Below, piece after piece: positions 53,104-64,000 of a stretch of 64,000 nucleotides of DNA. This stretch comes from Vespa crabro. Lineage: Eukaryota > Arthropoda > Insecta > Hymenoptera > Vespidae. The notes below the pieces were generated by a model. It saw only the letters and a program-made list of their open reading frames with translations. It had not been told where the DNA came from and did not search any database. Every line of letters begins with the position of its first letter. Positions within the stretch are counted from its first letter, which is position 1. The stretch lies in assembly GCF_910589235.1 (NCBI RefSeq), contig NC_060957.1, forward strand, positions 3,724,312 to 3,788,311, in the 5' to 3' direction. The position numbers were made by a program, and so were the translations under genes.

Positions 53104-53600
53104 ATTGGCAAGGAAGAACCTCGCTTGCCCGAGTTTCTCTCTCTCTCTCCATCTTGTATTGTCCCTTTCGAAGGCTGAGAACCTCCGTTATTGACGCTTT
53201 GAACAGCGATGTCACTTCCAATTGATACTAGATTGTTTTTAATTTCTTGTTATTGAATTTGATTTATAATTTGATTCTCCATAGCTTGTTTGATACTCCA
53301 GAGTGCCAGGCCGCCTCTGAACGCCGTGTATCAGGATGAGGGGGGTGATAACCTTCACAACTACTACCACTGTTGCGAGAGCATTTGGCTATAAGAGCGG
53401 GATTGAAGTATCCGCCATTGCCGTTCACATACTTCCTTCATCGACATCCTGTCACTCCCCTGGGTGCGATGCGTTGTCGCCGGGAGTTTCCACGATAACA
53501 GCGCTTTATGAATCATCCAGCACATCTCGTTCGGGCAGATTGTACTCTGCGTAGCTCGGGTCCCCACGGGGCTATTCGTCGAAAGAAAAGAAATGCTCAA

Positions 53601-54226
53601 ATCCTCCCCTCGGGGAAATAATAAAATTAATATTACTATTTTATTATTAAACTAAATTAGACAAGGTCCATTAGCATAACCACGAACTCGTTCGAGTTCC
53701 TCCAAATGAATCATTGAATATATAAAACCAGTTGTAGAGTGTCGCGTGATTTTATTTACTGCTGATCGAAATGCCTCTGACGCGATGATGATAAGTATTT
53801 CATAAACTGCGGACGATATAATGATAAGTACAGCCGTGAGTAGTGTAGAACACGCTAATTGCGTATGCTATGGCTGCCAATAAGGGCGACACTTGTTCGC
53901 CAGAGGTTCGAAAAATTAGCTATAGTTCATGCCACTACCAAGTAGATTATGGTCAACTCCACAAGCCAACAACAAAGGGCGGCGCATTATTAGTTGCAGT
54001 AGTATGTGCAAATTGCGGAGACGACGGAGTGGCCATCGTAATCTAGAATGGATAGTGCTGCATGAGTCCTCGGTGGACAGTCGAGTCTGCAGATCAGCCA
54101 TAGAATATAGGTCGCAAAAGTAACACGAACTAGAAGGCAACACAGGCAACATCCGGAATGGAGTCCTTAGCCACGACAATAAAACCGAACAAATTTTCAC
54201 AAATAATTCGATAGATTTTCGATCTC
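53601..54226 (-). repeat. R1-clade 5'-UTR unit, single copy (copy B)
   Basis: Sister of 4329-4957 and diverged relative of the two tandem units at 14451-16071. Same landmarks, including GACCTATATTCTATGGCTG and TCATTTGGAGGAACTCG on the element strand. Open frames across it are not conserved. Confidence 0.75.
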
Positions 54227-57200
54227 TAGTCATGAATATTTTCGTAATTAATATTGATAAAAATGATAATAGCGATAATAACAATAATAATATTAACGAT
54301 AATGACGGTAAAAGCGATAATAACAATAATAACGATATTAATAATGGCATCGATAATAACGAAAATAATAAGGATAATAATAATAATAACCATAATAACG
54401 GTAGTAACGATGATAACGATAATTACAATAATAACGATAATGACGATAATAATGTTTGTAATAATAAAAATATAAGCAATAATAATAGTAATAATAATTA
54501 TAATAAAAATAAAAACGATAATAACGACAATAACGTTACTAAAGATAATAAGAAGGATAATACCGATAATAACAGTAATAACGAAAATAACGATACTAAT
54601 GATTATAACGATAATAACAGCCATAACGATAATGAAAACGATAAAAATAATAATAACGGGACTAATAATAATATTATAATAATAATAATCATGACAATAA
54701 AAATAATAACGATAATAACGATACTTACGATAATAATAAATATAATAATAATTATAATAACTATAATAATATTAATTATACTGAGGATAATAATAATAAT
54801 AACAAAAATAACTATGGAAACGATAAAAAGGATTATAATGAAAATGACGATAAGGACGACAATAACAAACGATAATAATACGTATAATAGTAAGGATAAT
54901 AACAACTATAATAGCGATAATAGAGATAATAAAGTTTATAATAATAATTATAATAATAATAAAAATAGTACCGATAATAACGATAATAAGGGTAATATTG
55001 ATAACAACGATAATAACGACAATAACGATAATAATATTAATATAATGACAATAATAATAACGACAATAATAATAATGTAAATAATAATAAAGGTAATAGC
55101 GATAATAAAAACAATGACAACAATAACGTTAATAACGATAATAACAATAATAAGAATAATAAAGATGATGACTAATATAAAGATAATAACGATAATAACG
55201 ATAATAACGATTATAACGACAATAACGAATATAATGACAATAACGTTAGTAGTGGCAAGAACAACAACAATAACGAAAATAACGGAAATAACGATAATAA
55301 TGATAATATTAATAATAACGAAAATATCGTTAGAAAAAAAGATAATACTAATAATAAAGACAATAACGATAATAATAATAATAATAATAATAACGTTAAT
55401 AACTATAATAACAATTATTATGATAATAAATTTGATAACGATCATAACGATAAAAAAGATAATAACGGTAATAAAAATTAGAATAATAATAATAATAATA
55501 ATAATAATAACGATATTGAAGATAAAAAAGTTAATAACGATAATAACGTTAATAACTACAATAATAATAGTAACGTTAATAACAGCAATACTAACGATAA
55601 TAGTAATAATAACTAAATAACTACAAGCGATCATGACGATAATGATGACAATAACGTTAATAACGATCTTAATAAGGATAATAATAATAAGAACGATAAA
55701 AATGATAATAATAATAATAAAGATAATAACGATAATAGCGATAATGACGATGATAATGATAATAACGATCACGAAAACAATAACGTTAACAACGATATTA
55801 ATATCGACAATATCATAGGAACGATAACAATGATACCAATAATAATGACGGTAATTACGAAAATAACTATAAAAACGATAATAACGTTATTAACAATAAT
55901 AACGATATTAAAAATTACAATAAAAACGATAATAACGATAATAACAATATTTATAATGAAATAATAACGATAAAAACGATAATAACGATAATAATAACTA
56001 CATTATTAAGGATAATAGCAATTATTATACAAATGATAATATCAAGAATAACGATAATAACGATAAAAAAGTTAATAATAATAACAAAAATAACAATAAT
56101 ATCGATAATAATGGTAATAACGATAATAACTTTAATAATAATCTCTACAATAATGATAATAACGATCATAATAATAATAATAACTCTAATAACGATAATA
56201 CCGTTAATAATAATTATAATAACGATAATATCGATAACAATAATAATAATAATTAAAATAACAAAATAATATGATTAATAATAACAACAACAACAATAAT
56301 AATAATAATAATAACGATAGTTACGATAACAACGATAACAGCTATAACAATAAGGACTATAATAACGAAAATAAGGATAATAATATTAAGTATAATAACG
56401 GTTATAGCGTTGAAAATAATAATAACAAAAAAAATATTAACAATAATAAGGATAATAACGATAATAATAATCGTAATAATAACAATACCTTCAACAATAA
56501 CGGTAATAACTTTAATACAGATAATAATAATAACACTCATAGTGATAATAACGAAAATGGCGATAGTAACGATAATAATAATAACGATAATACGGCAATA
56601 ACGATAATAGTAATAATAATAATAATAACGATAATAACGATAATATCGATAATAGTAATAATAATAATAGAATAATATCAATTTTAACGATTATAACGAT
56701 AATAATAATAACAATAGTAAAGATAATAAAGTAAATAACGATTATAAAAATAATAACAATAGAATAATGACGATAATAAGGATTAAAACGATAATAATGA
56801 TTATAATAATAACGATAATAACGATAATAATGATAACAATAATAACGATAATAACGATAATAACGATCAGAACGATAAAAATAATAACAATAATATCGAT
56901 AATAACGATAATATAAATAACAATAATAACGATAATATCGATTATAACGATGAAAATAATAACGATAATAACATAAATAACGAGAATAATAAAAACAATA
57001 ATAACAATAATAATGGAAATAACAATAATAACGATAAGTATGATGACATTAATAAAAAAATAACGGTAAAAACGATTTTAACAGTAATAATAATAAGATT
57101 AATAACGATAATATCAATAGTTATAAAAATTATATTATCGATAACAACGATAATAACAATAACAATAATAACGATAATGACAATAATAACGTGAATATTA

Positions 57201-57317
57201 ACAACAGTAATAAAGGTGATAACGATAATATCATTAATAAAAATAATATAGATATTAATAATAATAATATCTATAATAATAAAAAAAAATAACGTTAATA
57301 ACAAAAATAAAAATATT

Positions 57318-57985
57318 TTATTATTATCGTAACTATTGTTATTATTATTATCGTAACTATTGTTATTATTATTATCGTCATAATCGTTATTATCGATAGT
57401 ACTTTATTATTATTATTATTATTATCGATATTTTCGTTATTATCGTTATTATTATTATTATTATTATTATTGTTAATATCGTTATTATCATTATTAATTT
57501 TATTATTGTACTTGCTATTAACGTTATTATCGTTATTATTGTAATTATTATTATTATAATTATTTTTATTATCGCTATTATCGTTATTAACGTTATTATC
57601 GTTATTATCATCTTTATTTTTATTACTATTATTATCAATATTATCGTCATTATCGTTATTATTATTATTATTATTGTCGTTAATATCGTTTTTATTGTTA
57701 TCTTTATTATTTTATTATTATTATTATTATTTTTGTTATGGTCGTTAATATCGTCACTATTGTTATTGGTGTTTTCGTCATTATCGTAATTTTCTTTATT
57801 ATTATTATTATTATTGTTAATGTTATTATTATCAATGATATTATTATCTTTATTACCGTTATTATGATTATTATTATTAATGTTATTACCGCTATTTTAT
57901 TTTTATAATTTACTTTATTAATATAAAGTACTATCGATAATAACGATTATGACGATAATAATAATAACAATAGTTACGATAATAA
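57318..57985. repeat. Fold-back (inverted duplication) in satellite, copy B
   Basis: From 57318 to about 57924 the array is inverted and equals the reverse complement of about 8880-9390 in copy A. At 57925 it resumes forward with AAAGTACTATCGATAATAAC, the complement of which occurs at about 57405-57385. The arms are about 60 bp (57345-57405 and 57925-57985) around a ~520-bp spacer. The forward equivalent of 6719-9315 is missing from copy B. A ~30-bp piece (ATCGTAACTATTGTTATTA) is also repeated in tandem at the left edge. Confidence 0.8.
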
Positions 57986-60900
57986 CGATAATAAGGATAA
58001 AAAAAATACTAATGATAATAACGATTTAAATTATAATAATAATAATAACAATTATAACGATACTAACGATAATAACGATAATAATATTAATAATAATAAA
58101 ATCATAACGATTATAATGCTTATACAGTTAATATTAATAACAATAATATCGATAATAACGATAATAAAGACAATAACGATAATAACAATAACACTAATAA
58201 CTACGATAACGATAATAACCATAATAATAATAACAATAATATAGAACATAACGGAAATAATGATAATAATAATAACACTAATAACGATAATAACGATAAT
58301 ATCTATAATAACGATAACAATAATAAAGATGATATCGAACACAACTATAATCATGATAACAACAATAACCATCATAACTATAATAACGATAATAATGATA
58401 ACAACAGTAACAATTATAACGATAAAAAAGATAAAAACGATAATAACGATAATAATAATAACGATAAAACCGATAATAACGATGATAATAATAACATTAC
58501 GTACGATGATTACGATATTAACGATAATCACGATAATCATAATAACAATAATAACAATAATAGCGGATATAAAAATAATAACGATACTAATAATAACAAT
58601 TATAACGATGATAATGATGATAACGTTAATAATAATAATGATAATATCAATAATAATAGTAAAAATAATACCAAAAATTACAATAATAAGGATAATATTG
58701 ATAATAAAGATAATAACAATAATAATAACGATAAAGCGATAAAAACGGAAATAAATGTAATAACTGTAATAACGATAATAACGATAATAACGTTAATAAT
58801 AATTATAACAACAAACACGATAATAACGATTATAACGATTGTAATAGTAACAATAATAATAATTATTATAACGATAATTACGATAGGAACGATAACTTCA
58901 ATAACAATAATGACGATAATATCGTCAATAAGGATAATAATAATAATAATAAACATAATAACTATAATATCGATAATAATAACAATAATAACAATAATGA
59001 CGATAAAATAGATAAAAATAATAAATATAATTACGATAAAAACGATAATAATGGTAATAACAATAATGATAAAAACGATTATATCGGAAATTATAACAAA
59101 AATAATAAAATAAAACCGATTATAACGATAATAATAATAACGCAAATAATAATAATTGCGATAATAACTATAATGACGTTATCAATACTGACAATAATAA
59201 CGATAACAACGATAAAAGCGATAGTAACAATAATAACGTTAATAACAATAATAAGAATAATAAGGATAATAACAATAATAGCGATAATAAGGGTTATAAC
59301 GACAATAATAATAATAACAATAATAACGATAATAACGACAACGACAATAATAATAATAATAATAATAATATTAATAATAATAATATTATAACGTAATAAC
59401 GATAATAATGATAATAATAATAACAATAACAACAATAAAAACGAAAATAACAGTAATAACGATAACAACTATAACCATAATAACAACAATAACCATAATA
59501 TGGATAATAACGATATTAATAATACCAATTATAAAGATTATATCGATAATAACGATGATAGTAATGACATTGACAAAGATAATAACGATAATAACGGTAA
59601 TAACAATAAGTATAATAAAATAGTAACTATAAAAACTACAATAACGATAATAATAATTACACTAATATCGATAATATCGATAATATCGATAATAATAATA
59701 ATAACAATAATCACGATAATAACAATAATGATGATCATAATAATAATAACAATAATAACGATAATAACGATAATATAGATAATAATAGTAATAACAATAA
59801 ACACGATAATAACGGTAATGATTATAATAATAATAGCAATAATATCGATAATAACGAAAATAAAAATTATAGCGATAATAATAATAAGAACGATAAAAAT
59901 GATAATAATGATACTAACGATAATAATAATAATAATAACAATAATATCAATAATATCGTTAATAATAATATTAATAATAAAATAATAACGATGGTATCTA
60001 TTATAACGATAATAACAGTGACAATAATAACAATAATAACGAAAATACCAATAATTACAATAAAAATTATAACAATAACAACGATAATGACAGAATTAAT
60101 AATAACAATAACAAAGATATTAGAAACAACAATAATAACAATAATAACGATAATAACAATAAGTATAATAAAATAGTAACTATAAAAACTAGAATAACGA
60201 TAATAATAATTACACTAATAACGATAATAACGATAAAAACAATAATAACGATAATAATAATAATATTAATAACGTTAATAATGGTAATAAAGATATTAAC
60301 GATAATAATAAAAATTATATCTACAATAATTATGTAAATAACGTTCATAATACAAATAATTATAATAACGATAATAACGGTAATAACGATAATAATATTA
60401 ACGATATTATCGAAAATAAAGATAACATCAGTAACAATAATAACGACAATAAAGATAATAATAATTACAATAATAACAATAATAACGATAATAGCGATAA
60501 CAATAATAACGATAATAATGAGAAAAAAGTTAATAATAATAACAATAATTACGGTAATAACGATAATAAGGATAAAAATAATAGCTACAATATCGATAAT
60601 AACGATAATATCGATAATAAAAATAATAATAATAGAATGTTACCGATAATAACGATAATAACAATAATTATATAAATAATAATAACTATAATAACGATAA
60701 AAACGATACTAACAATAATATTTAGATTAGCAATAATTCGATAATATCGATAATAATAATAATAATAATAATAAAGGTACATGACGATAATAATGACAAT
60801 AACGATATTAATAATAATAATATCTATAATAATAACAATAAGTACGTCAATAATAAAAATAACAATATTAACGATATTGACGATAATAACGATGAAACGA

Positions 60901-61209
60901 TAATAAAAATAATAACAATAATAACGATAATAACAATATTAACGATAATTACGATAATAACGATAACATCAACTACAATAATAACGATAATAACGATAAT
61001 AACGATAACATCAACTACAATAATAACGATAATAACGATAATAATGATAATAATAATAATAATTTTAACGATAATCATAATAATATTAATAATGATATTA
61101 ATAACGATAATAATATTAAAATCAATAACAATAAATGCAATATTAACGATAATAACGATAATAAGGAAAATAATGATCATAATAATTATAATAAAAAAAT
61201 AATATCGAT

Positions 61210-61330
61210 ATTAACGATATTAATAAATTCAAGAATAGCGATAGTAACGATAATTACGAAAACAAAAATAATATTAATAACGAGAATGACGATATGAACG
61301 ATGATAATAATTACATTAAAAACGAGAATA
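61210..61330 (+). repeat. Satellite higher-order cassette alpha
   Basis: Segmental-duplication partner of 13040-13160: TTCAAGAATAGCGATAGTAA, then GATGATAATAATTACATTAA. Confidence 0.6.
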
Positions 61331-62706
61331 ACTATAATAACGATAATAACTTGAATAACGATATTAACGATAATAATAACAACAATAATTGCGATTTTAT
61401 CAATAATTATAAAAATAACATTAATAATAACAACGATAATTATGAAATTGACGATAATTCTAGTAGTAAAAATAGTATCATATAATAACGATAATAAGGA
61501 TAATAATAACAATTATAATATCAATAATAACGTTAATATCGATAATAACGATGATAATAATAACATTAATAACGATAACAGTAATAATAATTATAATAAA
61601 ATAACGATAACTACGAAAATAATAATAATAACATAATTAGCGATAGTAACAATAATAAAGATAATAATAATATTAATAATAATAATAATTATGGTAATAA
61701 TGATTATAAGGAAGATAATAATAACATTAATAACTATTGTAACGATAATTTCGATAAAAATAATAATGATAATAACAAAAATAACGATAAAAACGTTAAT
61801 GTGGATAATAATAAGAAAGATAACATTGATAATAGTAATAAGAATAATATCGATAATATCGATAGTAACGATAACATTACTACAGTATTAAAGATAATGA
61901 CGATAATATCGATACTAATAATAACAATAATATAGATAATAACGATAATAATGATAATAACGATAATAACATGATAAAAATAACATTAATAATTATCTTG
62001 AAGATAATAACGTCAAAAACGTGTTAACGATGATAATAAAAACATTACGAAAACATAACGAAAAAAATAATAACAATTACAATAATTAGAAAACTAATAA
62101 TAACAAAAATAACGATAATAACGATAATAACGATAAAAACAATATTAATATATGCAAGAATAACGATTATAACGATGATAACGATAATAATAAAACTAAT
62201 AGTAATAACGATAATAATAATAATAATAATAACAATAATAACGATAAAAAAGATAATGATGATTATAATAATAACGATAACAACGATAATAATAATAACA
62301 GTAATAACGATAATAACGATAATAACGTTATCAATGATAGTAATAATAATAACTTTATTAACGGAAATAACGATAATAACGATAATAGTAATAATAAGAG
62401 AAACCATAATAACGATAATAAAGATAATAGTATCATTAATAATAATAACAATGACATTAATAATAATAATGACGTTAATTACGATAGCAACGATAACACC
62501 AACAACATTAATGACGATATTAACGGCAATAACGATAATAATAATAATAATAATAAAATAATGACGATAATAACTATTATAGAGAAAAACAATTACAACA
62601 ATAGCGATAATACCGAAAATAACGATAATAATGATAATAACAATAACAATAATAAAGATTATAACGGTAATAACGATTATACTAAAAACGGTAATAACGA
62701 TACTAA

Positions 62707-62746
<40 letters not shown>

Positions 62747-63774
62747 GTTAATATCGATAATATCGATAATAATAATAATAATTATATAATACTCACGATT
62801 ATAACGATTATGACGATAATAACTTTAAAAATAATAACAAAAATAAGGATTATAATGAAAATAACAATAATAATAATTAGAATAAAATAATAAAAATAAT
62901 AGGGATAATAAAAGTAATAATGATAACAATAATAAAAGTAATAACAGTAATAATGATAACAATAATAAAGATAATAACGATAATAACGATAATAATTATA
63001 GTATTAATAAAAATAATGACGACTATAACATTTATAATAATAACAATAATAACGATGATAACAAATTTTAACGGAAATAACGATAATAATGTTAATATAA
63101 ATAATAACGATAATAATAATAATAATAATAATAATAAGAATAAAAATAATAACATTAATTTCGAAAATAACAATAATGATGGTAATTATGTTAAAAACAT
63201 TAATAACGATATTAATTATAACAATGACTACAATGATAATGATAATAACGATAATAACGATAATAACAAAAAGAACGATAACAATAAAAATGATAATAAC
63301 GATAATAACGATTATAATCATAATAACGATATTAACGGTAATAACGATAATAATAATAATAATAATAGTAACATTAATAAACGTAATGACAATAAAAACG
63401 TAAATAACATTAACAATAATAACGACAATTACAATAAAAACAATAATAAAAATAAGAAAAATATAAATATTAACGATAATAACGAAAATATCGAATATAG
63501 CGATATTGATATTAATAATAGCAACAATAATAACGATAATAACGCTAATAATAAGAACAATAATAACGATAATAACAGAATATCTGTAATAATAATAATA
63601 ACAATAATAATTATAAAAGCGATAATAACCATAGTAAAAATAGTAATAATAACCATAATAACGATAAAATCGATAATAACGATGAAAATAAAAACAATAA
63701 TAATAATAATAACGATAATAACGATAATAACTACATTAACGAAAATAACGATAACAATAATAATGATGATATCG

Positions 63775-64000
63775 GAGTTCCATTATGGAGTAGATTCGGA
63801 AGGGACGTATCGCCGAGCGCTCCGCATTTCGTGCGACTTTACGTAATTTTTTCCATTCCATCGGCTCTAAGTTTCATACCTTGATGGTGAATTGCTAAAC
63901 GGTGAGCATGTGGAGATAATAATCGGGTCAAGAGATCGAACATCCTTCGAGTTTTTTGTGAAAGTGTGTCCTGTTTCATTATCGAGGCATTGTTCGCCAT
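63775..64000 (+). mobile_element. R1-clade retrotransposon, 5' end, cut by window edge
   Basis: Begins GAGTTCCATTATGGAG at the same satellite position as the element at 14411, preceded by the same AATGATGATATCG. The first 226 bp match 14411-14636 closely, ending within 5'-UTR unit 1. This is the duplicated copy of the same insertion. Its coding state is not visible. Confidence 0.88.

Larger units (their letters stand above)
52587..54231 (-). mobile_element. R1-clade non-LTR retrotransposon, 5' fragment (copy B)
   Basis: Sister of 3174-4962: ORF1 first half (53103 to 52587), leader (to 53601) and one 5'-UTR unit (to about 54226). The leader lacks the 110 bp present at 4160-4269. The deletion sits between two GGCAG words retained in copy A, fitting a microhomology-mediated loss. 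It also lacks a ~40-bp stretch of ORF1 around 52640 compared with copy A. Confidence 0.85.
54232..63774 (+). repeat. GATAATAAC satellite array, segment 6
   Basis: About 9.5 kb of satellite, the partner of 4963-14410. It opens with the same ATGAATATTTTCGTAATTAA string and ends at the same R1 insertion site. Standard orientation except 57318-57924. No gene or mobile element inside. Confidence 0.95.
51855..64000 (+). repeat. Segmental duplication, copy B
   Basis: Second copy of 2560-14640, direct orientation, running off the right edge. Same order: mariner remnant, R1 fragment, satellite, R1 5' end. Differences from copy A: it keeps ~140 bp more mariner, lacks 110 bp of R1 leader, lacks ~310 bp matching 5104-5413, carries ~1.64 kb extra satellite between about 55220 and 56860, has the fold-back block at 57318-57985, keeps the normal orientation at 58421-58916, and has a single copy of the 185-bp unit. 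Confidence 0.85.

Overview
This 64-kb window looks like insect heterochromatin, possibly hymenopteran. The organism call is inference, from R1-clade retrotransposons, a mariner remnant and extreme AT-richness. I see no host protein-coding gene and no tRNA or rRNA gene. About 46.6 kb (roughly 73%) is one degenerate satellite built from the 9-bp unit GATAATAAC. It is kept in triplet phase and reads the same way on the + strand nearly throughout. Because the unit is three triplets, five of its six frames contain no stop. It therefore yields many long low-complexity open frames (Asn/Asp-rich, Ile/Thr-rich, Val/Ile-rich, Leu/Ser-rich, Tyr/Arg-rich), and I do not treat these as genes.

Layout: satellite 1-2624. 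Island 1 (2625-4962, minus strand) is the 5' part of an R1-clade element joined to the C-terminal two thirds of a mariner. Satellite 4963-14410. Island 2 (14411-21020, plus strand) is a complete-length R1-clade element with a 19-bp near-perfect target-site duplication, two tandem ~0.8-kb 5'-UTR units, an open ORF1 and a decayed ORF2. Satellite 21021-44656. Island 3 (44657-47880, minus) is a 5'-truncated copy of the same R1-clade family. Satellite 47881-48272. Island 4 (48273-50962, plus) is a 5'-truncated, decayed APE-type (probably RTE-like) retrotransposon. Satellite 50963-51904. Island 5 (51905-54231, minus) is a second copy of island 1. Satellite 54232-63774. At 63775-64000 the 5' end of a second copy of island 2 enters the window.

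About 2.56-14.64 kb and about 51.86-64.0 kb are therefore a direct segmental duplication, offset by about 49 kb. It includes the shared insertion site of the island 2 element and runs past the right edge. Comparing the two copies gives a history of array change: a clean 496-bp inversion in the first copy, a fold-back inversion plus ~2.6-kb deletion in the second, a 185-bp tandem duplication only in the first, a ~1.64-kb indel and several smaller deletions.

The most interesting system is the R1-clade family. Its leader carries a variable number of ~0.8-kb tandem units, ORF1 and ORF2 are joined by an ATGA overlap, and its copies sit in the GATAATAAC array. It could be a satellite-associated or satellite-targeting element. 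All copies seen here are dead in ORF2.
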